A stretch of DNA of 64,000 bases from Streptomyces sp. NBC_00376 (GCF_036077095.1 NZ_CP107960.1:7316001-7380000), one strand, 5' to 3'. Shown: positions 36,601-45,728, counted from the stretch's first letter. Numbers and translations: made by a program. Notes: generated by a model from the sequence alone, not told the origin.

Positions 36601-37946
36601 CCCAGCCCCTCACCTTCCAGGGCGGGGCCACCACGGGTGACAAAGGGATCAGCGGCAACGCCCTGACTCTGGACGGTGTTGACGACTTCGGCAAGACTGC
36701 CGCCCCACACACAGACACCGAACGCAGCTTCTCCGTCTCCGCCTGGGTAAAAATGCCCGCCACCAAACCCAACCACGCGGCGATCATCGCCGCACAAGCC
36801 GGAACCCAGAAACCTGGATTCGAGCTCTACTACTCCTCTGCCTACGACCGGTGGGCGTTCAACCAGTACTCCTCCGACACCGCAGACGCCACGCCGGTCC
36901 GGGCCATGCAAGCCGAGGGCGTAAAGGCCCAGGCTGGCCAATGGGTCCACCTGGTCGGTGTCCACGACAAAGTCGCCGACACGCTCACGCTCTACGTCAA
37001 CGGCACCAAAGCCGGCTCGGTCAAGCTCGGCGGCGCCTGGTACGCAGGCGGCCCCGTGCAGGTGGGCGCAGGCCGGTACGGCACCGACGTGACCAGCTAC
37101 TTCCCAGGCCAGATCGATGACGTCCGCATCTTCGACCGGCCACTGGCAGCCGACGAAGTACTCCAGATGGGCAAGCAACGCCCGGAATTGAAGAACCGCT
37201 GGATGTTCGAGGAAACCAGCACAACAACCCCGGCCACCACACCTGACGACGCAGCGAGCAAGAAGCCACTGACCCTGCACGGCGGAGCTAAGATCGGCTC
37301 AGGATGGATCGACTTCGGTGGCCTGGAGCTCAACGGCAAGGACGCATACGCGGCCACCGACGCCCTGTCCGTCGACACCAGCGGCAGTTTCACCGTCACC
37401 GCCTGGGCACAGGCCGCCGCGACCCCCGATCACCCGATCGCGCTGCTCAGCGCGGAGGGAGCCAAACGCAGCGCCTTTGAAGTGAGCTTCCAACCTGATG
37501 TCGCCAACCCTGAGGGTTTGGGGCGTTGGGAACTGACTTTGCCGGACAAGGACGCAGCGGACGCCAACGTCACCCAAGTCAGCAGCTCTGAATTCGATGA
37601 CGTGCGGGACTGGAACCATCTTGCGGTCGTCTACGACGGCTTCACCAAGGAAGTCCGGCTCTACGTCAATGGCATCCTGCAGGAAGTGGCGTGCGGCGAC
37701 GCGGACGGTAATGGCGAAGCGGACGACACCGCATGCAAGGACCTGATCGCTCGGGCCGACAACGTCCTGACCTTCAAGGCCAGTGGAGCCTTGCAGGTGG
37801 GCCGGGCCAGCAGCAACCCACAGGCGTATTTCGCTGGCGTGGTTGATGATGTATGGACGTTCCAGGGTGCCCTGAACGACAGCCAGGTCAGCGAGATGGC
37901 TGGGGCCCTCTTCGGCCTCCCCACGGATGTGCCCGCCGGCAGCTGA
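33657..37946 (+). CDS. Secreted multidomain protein with three LamG-like domains
   Basis: 1429 aa. The GTG at 33657 precedes an Arg-rich signal peptide (RRAMGRRGAGPGILASGLTV then LPAFAQ). If this start is used, codon 3 is TTA, a bldA-dependent codon; the alternative GTG at 33666 avoids it. Residues about 100-540 form the region typical of streptomycete RHS-partner surface proteins (YPVFIDPQWYSP; FYRIPTSKFAGKSILSAEF). Residues about 540-740 are fibronectin-like. Three concanavalin/LamG jellyrolls follow (about 745-930, 960-1150, 1180-1420), each with an F.VS.WV strand and LYVNG. Genes of this type often accompany RHS toxins. Predicted extracellular adhesion or carbohydrate binding; partner function with the RHS protein is inferred. 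Confidence 0.82.
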   Translation: MGLVSRVQEHRGVRLRRRAMGRRGAGPGILASGLTVALTVGLVPAALPAFAQSSGRVSAVQGDGEGSPGTPTAGEALAEAKRSGKSVEVTSLRGESSDVHATPDGNLEAREYLRPVRARVGGEWKPVDTELAKMPDGAVAPKVSTVGLEFSAGGDAPLVRMTRAGRELSLSWPGTLPAPQLEGATATYRDVLPDVDLRMGAQEDGFTQLLVVRSAEAAASEELAQVRMKLAADGMDVQETAQGGLQAVDHGAKSAVFEAPQPVMWDSSISESGATASGKLRSTAADASGGEPAAGDSAKLAPVAVTVPDGGKELVLTPDADVLKGKDTTYPVFIDPQWYSPRASAWTMASKYWASSPQWKFNGESNAGMGYCNWYYCQPNDTKRLFYRIPTSKFAGKSILSAEFVVRNEWSASCSARGVQLWRTKDISSSTTWNSQNATGFWIDHLKTESFAYGYTGCSAKDAEFDVKSAVQQAANGKWPTMTFGMQASSETDANGWKRFSDKAYLRVKYNRPPPQIKMSQLTMQYGGVCKAPASAARVRSLGQIYANGVTDPDGDRVSVQFQAKWDGGSWNPARTTSKESGRDFSISLPSSIPQNKQVSWYARAYDGAQYSPWSHAGDPTACYFYYDTQAPKSPSINSNEYPASDPADPNDPWYDGMGQYGTFTMTAGDSQVTKYWYDFNVEPGGKNTLSTTSGAAKSISALPPRIGLNTLYVSSLDAAGNRSAPTGYRFRVTSGQLERAAWQFDESAGANQAKGATPAREAEFHGGVTAGAPGVDNGAALHFNGTDAYASTDVPTVNTANGFSVSTWVKLDNIPDGAAVVATQPGNNSPGFEMYYSKGYDRWVFNQYTADTADAGIARAMAPTAGDAIADKWTHLVGVYSGGAKELRLYVNGALAGSTPYTTAWNARRGLQIGAANLRGTVTNYFPGSIDDVRIFDKPVSATEVTQLYQHQPIGNGRTARLVFSLDEPAGATKVSGYADTQPLTFQGGATTGDKGISGNALTLDGVDDFGKTAAPHTDTERSFSVSAWVKMPATKPNHAAIIAAQAGTQKPGFELYYSSAYDRWAFNQYSSDTADATPVRAMQAEGVKAQAGQWVHLVGVHDKVADTLTLYVNGTKAGSVKLGGAWYAGGPVQVGAGRYGTDVTSYFPGQIDDVRIFDRPLAADEVLQMGKQRPELKNRWMFEETSTTTPATTPDDAASKKPLTLHGGAKIGSGWIDFGGLELNGKDAYAATDALSVDTSGSFTVTAWAQAAATPDHPIALLSAEGAKRSAFEVSFQPDVANPEGLGRWELTLPDKDAADANVTQVSSSEFDDVRDWNHLAVVYDGFTKEVRLYVNGILQEVACGDADGNGEADDTACKDLIARADNVLTFKASGALQVGRASSNPQAYFAGVVDDVWTFQGALNDSQVSEMAGALFGLPTDVPAGS

Positions 37947-37955
37947 AGCACCAAG

Positions 37956-37982
37956 GGTGCCCGGTGATCCGCCGGGCACCCC
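37956..37982 (+). terminator. Terminator of the LamG gene
   Basis: Perfect 10-bp arms GGGTGCCCGG and CCGGGCACCC with a 7-nt loop, 10 nt after the LamG stop. Confidence 0.7.
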
Positions 37983-38021
37983 GCCCAGACATTGCGCCCG
38001 TTCAGCCTGAACCATTCCTAG

Positions 38022-39463
38022 TAGTGCTTGGTCATGTGCGGTCTGCGATGGCGTGTCTTCTTGATGGGTCGTGTCGTTGACAGGACGTGCTGAGTGGGGA
38101 GTTGGCTGCGGTCCGGTGTGATCTGGAGGACTTCGCGGCGGAGATGTTCGAGCCGTTCGCGCGAGCGGATCAGCGTCGGTGGGGTGGGGTCTATCTGCGG
38201 GGCCTGCTGCTGGACGGCGGGCGCAAGTCGGTGGAACCGATGGCCGCCCGCCTGGGCGAAGACGGGAACCGGCAGGCGCTGGCCCACTTCATCACCTCCA
38301 GCCCGTGGGATGCGGCGCATGTGCGGGCCCGTCTGGCCTGGCGTATGCAGCCGGTCGTCAAGCCCACCGCGTTGATCATCGATGACACCGGGTTCCTCAA
38401 GGACGGGGATGCGTCGGCGTGTGTGACCCGGCAGTACACCGGCACTGCGGGCAAGGTCACCAACTGCCAGGCCGGGGTGTCGCTGCACCTGGCTTCCAAC
38501 GGCGCCTCGGCGGCGGTGAACTGGCGTCTGTTCCTGCCCGGGAGCTGGGATCCCGCCTCGCCGAAGGCCGATCAGGCCAAAGTGGCCCGCCGTGGCAAGT
38601 GCGCCATCCCTGCCCAGGTGGGCCATGTCGAGAAGTGGCAGCTGGCCCTCGACATGATCGACGAGACGCGGTCCTGGGGCATCGAGGTGCCCCAGGTCAT
38701 CGCCGACGGCGGCTACGGTGACACCGCCGCCTTCCGGCTCGGCCTGGAAGAACGCGGTCTCGATTACGTGGTGGGCATCTCGACCTCGACCACCGCACAG
38801 CCCGAGGACGCACAGCCGTCTGCCCCGGCCTGCACAGGCCGGGGCAGACGGCCGGTTCCTGCCTACCCCGAGCCGGCCCGGAGGGTGAAGAGCCTGGTCA
38901 TCGCGGCCGGAAAGTCTTCCGCGCGGCCGGTGCAGTGGAGGGAGGGATCACGGCCGGGCAGTGGCCGCAGCGGGCACAAACGCATGTACTCGCGCTTCGT
39001 GGCCCTGCGGATCCGGCCCGCCGGACGCGAGATCCGCAAGGCCACGGCCGCCACCGAGCTTCCGGTCCGCTGGTTGCTGGCCGAATGGCCCGCCGACCAG
39101 GACGAGCCCGTGCAGTTCTGGCTCTCCAACCTGCCCGCAACCACCCCGTTGCCCGTCCTCGTGCGCACCGCGAAGCTCCGCTGGCGCATCGAGAACGACT
39201 ACCGCGAGATGAAACAGGCCCTGGGCCTGGCCCACTTCGAAGGCCGAACCTGGCCAGGCTGGCACCACCACGTCACCCTCGTCTCGGTCGCCCACGCCTT
39301 CTGCACCCTGCAGCGACTGAGCCGATCCCCAAAAGAGACGGCGTCGGCCTGAGCCTCTACCGAGTCGTCCACGAGCTGCAGATACTCCTCGCGATCTGGA
39401 CCGGCGCCTGCCCCACCTGTCACCGCAACATGCCAGACCCCGCACCAACATGACCAAGCACTA
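38022..39463 (+). mobile_element. IS701-family insertion sequence, complete, with CTAG target duplication
   Basis: 16-bp perfect terminal inverted repeats TAGTGCTTGGTCATGT (38022-38037 and complement 39448-39463) flanked by CTAG on both sides (38018-38021, 39464-39467). A 4-bp CTAG duplication is the known preference of IS701 elements. Length 1442 bp. Confidence 0.88.
38087..39352 (+). CDS. IS701-family transposase
   Basis: 421 aa, intact. DDE residues are seen in ALIIDDTGFLKDG (about residues 94-106), VIADGGYGDTAAF (about 204-216) and LRWRIENDYREMKQALGL (about 364-381), with the REMK signature of the family. No frameshift; terminal repeats are perfect, so the element may be active. It inserted into a CTAG at the end of the recombinase-like gene now truncated at 41916, and its right-hand CTAG was then the target of two IS630 elements. 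Confidence 0.9.
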   Translation: MLSGELAAVRCDLEDFAAEMFEPFARADQRRWGGVYLRGLLLDGGRKSVEPMAARLGEDGNRQALAHFITSSPWDAAHVRARLAWRMQPVVKPTALIIDDTGFLKDGDASACVTRQYTGTAGKVTNCQAGVSLHLASNGASAAVNWRLFLPGSWDPASPKADQAKVARRGKCAIPAQVGHVEKWQLALDMIDETRSWGIEVPQVIADGGYGDTAAFRLGLEERGLDYVVGISTSTTAQPEDAQPSAPACTGRGRRPVPAYPEPARRVKSLVIAAGKSSARPVQWREGSRPGSGRSGHKRMYSRFVALRIRPAGREIRKATAATELPVRWLLAEWPADQDEPVQFWLSNLPATTPLPVLVRTAKLRWRIENDYREMKQALGLAHFEGRTWPGWHHHVTLVSVAHAFCTLQRLSRSPKETASA

Positions 39464-39466
39464 CTA

Positions 39467-40620
39467 GTGTCCTGCGCCGGAGATCCGTCGTTAGTTCCTG
39501 TATGAGTGTTTCTGCGAGTGCGCCGGGACCGCGTCGTGGTCCGAAGCTGGAACCGTTGTTGTTGTCCGTTGACGAGCGTGCGGTGTTGGAGCGTTGGGCC
39601 CGGCGGGCGACGTCTGCGCAGGCGGTGGCGTTACGGGCGCGGATCGTGCTGGCGTGTGCAGGTCCTGACGTTCCGCCGATTGTTGTGGTGGCTCGGGATC
39701 TTCGGGTAGCGGCGGATACGGTCCGCAAGTGGCGTCGGCGGTTCCTGGCCGGCCGGCTGGACGGGTTGGTGGACGAGCCCCGGCCGGGCCGGCCGCCCAC
39801 CATCAGCGTCGATCGGGTGGAGGCGGTCGTGGTCAGCACGCTGGAGGAAATGCCGAAGAACGCCACCCACTGGTCGCGCAAGTCGATGGCCGACCGCAGT
39901 GGGCTGTCGAAGTCGACCGTGGGCCGGATCTGGCGGAAGTTCCATCTCAAGCCTCATCTGACGGACACGTTCAAACTGTCGTCGGACCCGTTGTTCGTGG
40001 AGAAGGTCTACGACGTGGTCGGGCTGTACTTCAATCCGCCCGAAGGGGCGGTGGTGCTGTCGGTGGACGAGAAGTCGCAGATCCAGGCGCTGGACCGGTC
40101 CCAGCCGGTGCTGCCGATGATGCCGGGCATGCCCGAGCGTCGCACCCCCGACTACATCCGTAACGGTCTGACCACCCTCTTCGCGGCCTTCGACGTCGCG
40201 ACCGGCGAAGTCATCACCTCACTGCACCGTCGACACCGGGCAGCGGAGTTCAAGAAGTTCCTCATCAAGATCGAAAAGGAGGTTCCTGGGCACCTCCAGG
40301 TCCACCTGATCTGCGACAACTATGGCACCCACAAGACACCGGCCATCAAGGCATGGCTGGCCAAACACCCCCGATTCCACCTGCGCTTCACCCCCACCGG
40401 TTCGTCCTGGATCAACCAGGTGGAGAGATGGTTCGGCTTCCTCGCCGACCAGAAGATCCGCCGCGGATCCCACAAAAGCGTGCGTTCCCTGGAAGCCGAC
40501 ATCCGAGCCTGGGTCAAGGAATGGAACGAAAACCCAACACCGTTCACCTGGACAAAGACGGCCGAAGAGATCCTCGACTCACTGGCCCGCTTCTGCCAAC
40601 GGATCTCCGGCGCGGGACAC
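39467..40620 (+). mobile_element. IS630-family insertion sequence A, complete
   Basis: Terminal inverted repeats of 20 bp with one mismatch (GTGTCCTGCGCCGGAGATCC at the left end) are flanked by TA on each side (39465-39466, 40621-40622), the IS630 target duplication. It is inserted in the TA of the IS701 right-hand CTAG. Length 1154 bp. Confidence 0.87.
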
Positions 40621-40623
40621 TAG
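39502..40623 (+). CDS. IS630-family transposase, intact
   Basis: 373 aa. An N-terminal HTH ([31 protein letters not shown]) and linker RPGRPPT precede the DDE core: [38 protein letters not shown] and [19 protein letters not shown]. All catalytic acids are present. The TAG stop codon (40621-40623) is formed from the duplicated TA plus the first base beyond it, so the frame closes exactly at the element border. Confidence 0.9.
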   Translation: MSVSASAPGPRRGPKLEPLLLSVDERAVLERWARRATSAQAVALRARIVLACAGPDVPPIVVVARDLRVAADTVRKWRRRFLAGRLDGLVDEPRPGRPPTISVDRVEAVVVSTLEEMPKNATHWSRKSMADRSGLSKSTVGRIWRKFHLKPHLTDTFKLSSDPLFVEKVYDVVGLYFNPPEGAVVLSVDEKSQIQALDRSQPVLPMMPGMPERRTPDYIRNGLTTLFAAFDVATGEVITSLHRRHRAAEFKKFLIKIEKEVPGHLQVHLICDNYGTHKTPAIKAWLAKHPRFHLRFTPTGSSWINQVERWFGFLADQKIRRGSHKSVRSLEADIRAWVKEWNENPTPFTWTKTAEEILDSLARFCQRISGAGH

Positions 40624-41921
40624 TGTGATGCGCCAGAAAAGGCGATCTTAAGTCTGCCGCTGGTTTTCGGTGCTGGGTGGGCTGATTTTGGTGAGGTAGT
40701 CGGCGAGGGACTTGAGGATCTCGTCGGCGGTCTTGGTCCAGGTGAACGGCTTCGGGTTCTCGTTCCAGGTGTCGATCCAGGCGGTGATGTCCTTCTCCAG
40801 GGCTGTCACGGAGGTGTGGACGCCGCGGCGGATGAGTTTGTCAGTCAGCAGGCCGAACCACCGCTCGACCTGGTCCGATGGGCACGGCCTTGTCGATCCG
40901 GATCAGGAACTTCTTGAACTCGATGGCGCGGTGGCGGCGGTGCCGTTCCGATATGACGGTGCCGTCGGCGATGTTGAAGGCGGCGAACAGGCTGGTGATC
41001 CCGTGCCGGTAGTAGTCGTGGGTGCGGCGTTCGGGCATGCCCGGCATCATCGGCAGTACCGGCTGCGAGCGGTCCAGTGCCTGGATCTGGCTCTTTTCAT
41101 CGACGCAGAGAACCACCGCCTTCTCTGGCGGCTGGTGGTAGAGGCCGACGACGTCGACGACCTTGGCGACGAACTGCGGGTCGGTGGACAGTTTGAAGGA
41201 GTCCTGCAGGTGGGGCTTGAGGTCGAACTTCTTCCAGATCCGCCCGACGGTCGATTTCGACAGCCCGCTGTGCTTCGCCATCGAGGCACGCGACCAGTGC
41301 GTGTCCTTGCCCGGGACGGACTCCAGAGTCGCCACGAGTACGTCCTCGACCTGGTCGAGCAGGACCGAGGGCGGCCTGCCGGGGCGGGGCTCGTCCGTCA
41401 GTCCGTCCAGACGCAGGGTGATGAACCTGGAGCGCCAGCGGTTCACCGTCGCGTGGGCGATGCCGAGTTCGGCCGCGACCTCCTTGTTCGTCCCGCCCTC
41501 CGCACACCGCAGCACGATCTTCGCGCGCAGTGCCAGGAACTGCGCGGTCTTCGCCCGCCGCGCCCAGCGCGTCAGCTCCGCACGCTCGGCTTCGCTGAGC
41601 ACCAGGTCCGGCTTGCGCCGCCCCGGCCGCGGCTCATCCACCAAGCCCGCCAGCCGCCGGGCCACGAACCGCGAACGCCACTTGCGCACCGTCTCCACGG
41701 ACACCCCACAGTCTGCCGCCACAGCGGTATTTGACGCCCCGTCCGCACAGGCCAGGATGATCCGCGCCCGCTCCGCCACACGGGCCGGCACCCCGCCACC
41801 CGCCCAGCGCAGCAACTCCGCACGCTCCTCAGCGGACAGCACGACTTCGACAGCACGAGGGCCTCGATGCGACATAAAAACAGCCTACAGACTTAAGACC
41901 GGCTTTTCTGGCGCATCACAC
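40623..41921 (-). mobile_element. IS630-family insertion sequence B (transposase internally deleted)
   Basis: Ends GTGTGATGCGCCAGAAAA at 40623 and its complement up to 41921; the inverted repeat extends to 34 bp with three mismatches. TA flanks both ends (40621-40622 and 41922-41923). It abuts element A with one shared TA. Length 1299 bp. Confidence 0.85.
40648..41875 (-). pseudogene. IS630-family transposase with duplicated HTH and internal deletion
   Basis: From ATG 41875 the protein carries two successive homologous N-terminal DNA-binding units: VLSAEERAELLRWAG...VSVETVRKWRSRFVARRL and VLSEAERAELTRWAR...IAHATVNRWRSRFITLRL, each ending in a DEPRPGR linker. The DDE core begins with [17 protein letters not shown]. 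Near nt 40880 the sequence jumps from FLIRIDKAVPI directly to DQVERWFGLLTDKL in another frame; the CDNYGTHK segment with the second catalytic Asp is missing. The C-terminus continues to a stop at 40648. Inactive unless complemented in trans. Confidence 0.85.
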
Positions 41922-42821
41922 TAGGGAGGCGTAGTCAGTGTCGGACTTGCGGCGGTGGAAGTAGTCGAGCAGGAGCCGACGGACGCTCTGATTGCGGATG
42001 GTGTGGCGGTCGACGAGTTCCTCGAGCGTGAGCTGGCCACGGTGCAGGGCCTGACGCAGGGTGGCGGGTGTGCTGGGTGGGAGGTGGCCCATGGCGTGCA
42101 GGACGTTCCAGGCAGCATGCCCGGCGAACACGTTGGCGTCCTTCTTGCCGGGCCGCAGAACAGCCTTCGCCGTGCGCGAGGTGTGGGCGTGGTGGAGCAG
42201 GGCCGCCGGGGTGAGGTCGGCGAAGCCGATGCCCTGGACCGCGAGCAGGCAGCACACGTCGAAGAGCGCTTCGCGTTTGTGGGGCCAGGAGAAGTCATGG
42301 TGAGCGACCTGGGCGGCGTACTTCTCCAGCAGGGGATCGTTCTGGGCAGCGATGAACTGGTCGGGGAATCCGTTGAAGTTGTGCTTCTTCATCACCAGCA
42401 GCGTCGGCTGGACGACACGGAGGCAGAACAGCGCCCTGACGCCGACGCTGTACTTCTGCCTGGTCCGGTTGGTGCCCAGATCAGCGGCAGTGATCTCGCC
42501 GCGGCCCAGGGGGCTGGCATCCCAGCGCTGTTGCCAGGTGCCGCCCTCGAACCCGCCCAGGTAGGCCAGGATGCGCCGGGTGGAGGCCCGGTGCTGTTCG
42601 GCGGTCCGTGCGGCGGCTGTCGGCGGGGCTTCGTACGCGAGTTGGCCGATGAGCTGTGGTGTGGCGACGGACAGATCCCCGAAGGGGCGCGGCACGATGG
42701 TCGCCAAGGCCGGTTGGGCCTCGATCCGGTTGGAGGCGGAGTTGCTGGCGAAGGCCGGCTCGTCTCCGGTGTGGGTGTGGCGGCGGCTGACTCCGGTGGT
42801 GAGACGGACGAGATCAGGCAC
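41916..42821 (-). CDS. Recombinase-associated protein, 3' end truncated by the IS stack
   Basis: About 301 aa from GTG 42821, overlapping the stop of the tyrosine recombinase, so the two are coupled. It begins PDLVRLTTGVSRRHTHTG and contains RASTRRILAYLGGFEGGTW, RALFCLRVVQPTLLVMKKHN and LLAVQGIGFADLTPAALLHH. I recognise it as the usual partner of this recombinase class in streptomycetes, but the catalytic Arg-His-Arg-Tyr set is not evident and its role is unknown. The last two codons and TGA stop come from the end of IS630-B; before insertion the frame would have run on into the region now at 38017 and below. Confidence 0.65.
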   Translation of the reverse strand: MPDLVRLTTGVSRRHTHTGDEPAFASNSASNRIEAQPALATIVPRPFGDLSVATPQLIGQLAYEAPPTAAARTAEQHRASTRRILAYLGGFEGGTWQQRWDASPLGRGEITAADLGTNRTRQKYSVGVRALFCLRVVQPTLLVMKKHNFNGFPDQFIAAQNDPLLEKYAAQVAHHDFSWPHKREALFDVCCLLAVQGIGFADLTPAALLHHAHTSRTAKAVLRPGKKDANVFAGHAAWNVLHAMGHLPPSTPATLRQALHRGQLTLEELVDRHTIRNQSVRRLLLDYFHRRKSDTDYASLV

Positions 42822-43854
42822 CAAACACCGCCTCGATGTCCGCGGCGGCGTAGCCCGCGGGGTAGTGCCGGGCCGGTCGGGGCGTGGCGTAGTGCTCGGT
42901 GAGTTTGTCGAAGAGTTCCTCGACGTGGACGGCCAGATAGCGGTTGGTGGTCTGGATGTCGGCGTGCCGCATGATCGTCTGGACTTCCGGGAGCGTGAGC
43001 TTTCCACGGTTGGCCATGCGGTAGGCGGCGGTGTGCCGCAGATCGTGCAGGGACCAGTTCGTTCCCAGCAGCGTGTTCGCCCGCTGCATGACTCGGCGCA
43101 TGGCCCAGTAGCTCAGCGGACGCTCGGGGCCTCGGCGGGCCCGCCAGACCGGTTCGCCATCGACGGGTGCGCCGGCTGCGTCGAGGTAGAGGGCCAGGCG
43201 GAACAGGCCCTGCGGGGAGACCGGGACTGCCTCCCTGGCCCGGGTGCCCTTGGTGATCACGTAGATCCGCTGGCCGGACCAGTCGATGTCGCCGACGGCG
43301 ATACCGAGGAGTTCCTTGGCGCGGGCGCCGCTGGAGACAAAGATCTCCAGCAGTGCCCGGTCACGGTCGCAGTTCATCGCGGCGAACAGTTCGTCCCACA
43401 GCCGGTCGGGAATCGACCGCGGCGGACGGTCGGGCACCCGCTGCCGCAGCCGGGCCCGGCCCACCACCGGCGTGGGCTCCAGCGGGCTGCGGTGCCCCAG
43501 CGCGCGGCGCCGCTGAGCCGAGTGCGGCACAGGGTTGACGACCGGGCCGCGGCCCTGATGCGCGTGGAACTCGTAGAACCCGCTGATCACCGTCAGAGCG
43601 TGGTTGATGGTACGCGGCGCGTATCCGGCGCCCAGGGATGCTTTGCCCGTGCGGAGATTGACTGTCCCGGCCACCGGAGCATCGGCCAGGTGCCGCTGAC
43701 GCTGCGGGTTGGCGGCTGAGCGCAGCCAACCCGTCAGCACCGCGACGGGACTGCTGCACGGATAGGTGACACCTGACCTGGCTTGCTGAGAGGCGGCCTG
43801 GAAGGACTCCGGCTCCGGACGAGCAGACCGCGCTGGCCGAGCCCTCGCCTGCAC
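42814..43854 (-). CDS. Tyrosine recombinase/integrase, N-terminally truncated
   Basis: 346 aa in the open frame; genuine family sequence begins at VAVLTGWLRSAANPQRQRH (about residue 38). The SAM-like core-binding domain appears in part (APRTINHALTVISGFYEF). The catalytic domain is complete: VSSGARAKELLGI (Arg), HDLRHTAAYRM (His-x-x-Arg) and MRHADIQTTNRYLAV (final His and Tyr). Relatives have about 80 further N-terminal residues, replaced here by unrelated sequence next to the divergent helicase gene. Site-specific DNA recombination is the family function; this copy is doubtful in DNA binding. Confidence 0.75.
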   Translation of the reverse strand: MQARARPARSARPEPESFQAASQQARSGVTYPCSSPVAVLTGWLRSAANPQRQRHLADAPVAGTVNLRTGKASLGAGYAPRTINHALTVISGFYEFHAHQGRGPVVNPVPHSAQRRRALGHRSPLEPTPVVGRARLRQRVPDRPPRSIPDRLWDELFAAMNCDRDRALLEIFVSSGARAKELLGIAVGDIDWSGQRIYVITKGTRAREAVPVSPQGLFRLALYLDAAGAPVDGEPVWRARRGPERPLSYWAMRRVMQRANTLLGTNWSLHDLRHTAAYRMANRGKLTLPEVQTIMRHADIQTTNRYLAVHVEELFDKLTEHYATPRPARHYPAGYAAADIEAVFGA

Positions 43855-43862
43855 CCGTCACG

Positions 43863-45728
43863 ATGCCGGAACCGGTCGTCCCCGCAGAACCGCTCCTCGC
43901 TGGCTGTACCCCCGAAGACCTGAGCCGGCTCGGCGTCGCCGACGTGCTCATCGGCGTCGCCCTCACCGTCACGACCGACGAGGAACTCGACCACCTCATT
44001 GCCGGTGCCCCGCGTCTGACCGCCGAGGTCCTCACCGGCCTCGGCTCTGGCATGTCCGTGGACGAGGTCGAGCGTGAGATCACCCAGCCCGCCTCCACCG
44101 AACTCAAGCCGGGCTTCGAGGACGACATGGCGGCGGCCCTCATCCGCACCGCGGTCACCACGGTCGACGACGACATCCGCAACGTCCTCGCCGAGGGCGA
44201 TTTCCGTGCCTGGAAGGTCTACCTCCACCCCACTCAGCGCAAGATCGTCGAGCGGAACTACGGCGGCCCCGCCCGCGTCAGCGGCGGCCCCGGAACCGGC
44301 AAGACCATCGTTGCCCTGCATCGTGTGGCCCGCCTCGCTGCAGCTCTGCCACCCGGCCACAACAAGCCGATCCTGCTGACCACGTACACCAAGAACCTCA
44401 CGGCCGACCTGCGCTCCCGACTCGCCTCACTCATGGACCCGGCACTGCTCGGCCGCGTCGACATCAAGCACATCGACCAGCTCGCGCAGAGCGTCCTCGC
44501 GGAGAACGCTGCGCCCGGCTCGCAGCGCAGCCTGATTGCCGACGACCAGGCCCTGGACGTACTGCGCGAAGTTCTCTTCGAGCACGACGAGCAGCGCTGG
44601 GGCGCCGAGTTCCTCTTCGATGAATGGGAACAGATCGTCCTCGGTCAGTCCCTCGCGACCCGCCAGGACTACTTCAAGGCCCGTCGCGCCGGCATGGGAC
44701 GTGCCCTGGCCCGCCCTGAACGTGCCGCCATCTGGAAGCTGCTCGACCAGTTCACCCTGCGCCTCAACGGCCTGGGCCGGGAGACCTGGGCGCAGGCTGC
44801 CGAACGGGCGGCCCGCTACGAGATGGAACGCGCCCACAAGATCAAGATCCGTGCCGAGCGCAAGGCGGACATCGGCGGCGGAGACCTGGTCCACCTCGAC
44901 GACAACAGCTCAGCGATGCGCTACCTGCGCCATCGCTACCAGCACATCGTCGTCGACGACGCCCAGGACCTCAGCCCCGCCCACTGGAAGATGCTGCGTG
45001 CCATGGTCGCGTCTGGTGAGGGCGACCTCTTCATCGCCAGCGACACCCACCAGCGGATCTATGACCGGCAGGTCACCCTCTCCACCGTCGGCGTCCACAT
45101 CCGCGGCCGCGCCTCGAAGCTGACGCTCAGCTACCGCACCACCCAGGAGATCCTCGACCAGGCCGCCAAGGTCGTCCGAGGGGCCACCTATGACGACCTC
45201 GACGACGGCACCGACACCCTCAATGGCTACCACTCCCTGCTGCACGGCCCCACCCCCGAGTACGTCGCCTGCGCCGACTGGACCGACGAGATCGCCCAGC
45301 TCGCCGAAACTCTCAAGCAGTGGCGCGATGACATTGCCCAGCCCGCCGCGGACGGTACGGTGCGCGACCCGAGCGGCACCATGGCCGACGGCGAGATGGC
45401 CGGCCGCGTCGCCACCGACCTGGAAATGAAGCACGGCATCACCATAGCCACCCTCACCAAGGACGGCCCGCAGGGCAGCGGCGAGGTTCACATCGGCACG
45501 ATGCACCGGTTCAAGGGGCTCGAATACCAGAAGCTCGCGATTATCGGCGCGAGTGACGGGATCCTTCCGCGCACAGCCCTCGTCGAGCAGTACGAGAACA
45601 CCGACCCCAACCGGTACGAGCGCGAGATCAAGAAGAGCCGCAGCCAACTCTTCGTCGCCACCACGCGAGCTCGTGACGCATTGCGTATCTCTTGGCACGG
45701 AAATCCCAGTCCGTTCCTGCCTTTGTAG
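43863..45728 (+). CDS. UvrD/Rep-like superfamily 1 helicase, probably N-terminally truncated
   Basis: 621 aa. Motifs in order: HPTQRKIVERNYGGP (Q-motif), ARVSGGPGTGKTIVALHR (Walker A, about residue 140), HIVVDDAQDLSPAHW (motif II), LTLSYRTTQEILDQA (motif IV), VHIGTMHRFKGLEYQKLAII (motif V) and SRSQLFVATTRARDAL (motif VI). Residues 13-90 match the linker region of a helicase class that normally starts with a RelE/YafQ-like domain; that domain is missing, and the frame upstream closes at a TGA near 43767. Function in DNA repair or defence is unproven. It lies back to back with the truncated recombinase, 8 nt apart. Confidence 0.82.
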   Translation: MPEPVVPAEPLLAGCTPEDLSRLGVADVLIGVALTVTTDEELDHLIAGAPRLTAEVLTGLGSGMSVDEVEREITQPASTELKPGFEDDMAAALIRTAVTTVDDDIRNVLAEGDFRAWKVYLHPTQRKIVERNYGGPARVSGGPGTGKTIVALHRVARLAAALPPGHNKPILLTTYTKNLTADLRSRLASLMDPALLGRVDIKHIDQLAQSVLAENAAPGSQRSLIADDQALDVLREVLFEHDEQRWGAEFLFDEWEQIVLGQSLATRQDYFKARRAGMGRALARPERAAIWKLLDQFTLRLNGLGRETWAQAAERAARYEMERAHKIKIRAERKADIGGGDLVHLDDNSSAMRYLRHRYQHIVVDDAQDLSPAHWKMLRAMVASGEGDLFIASDTHQRIYDRQVTLSTVGVHIRGRASKLTLSYRTTQEILDQAAKVVRGATYDDLDDGTDTLNGYHSLLHGPTPEYVACADWTDEIAQLAETLKQWRDDIAQPAADGTVRDPSGTMADGEMAGRVATDLEMKHGITIATLTKDGPQGSGEVHIGTMHRFKGLEYQKLAIIGASDGILPRTALVEQYENTDPNRYEREIKKSRSQLFVATTRARDALRISWHGNPSPFLPL

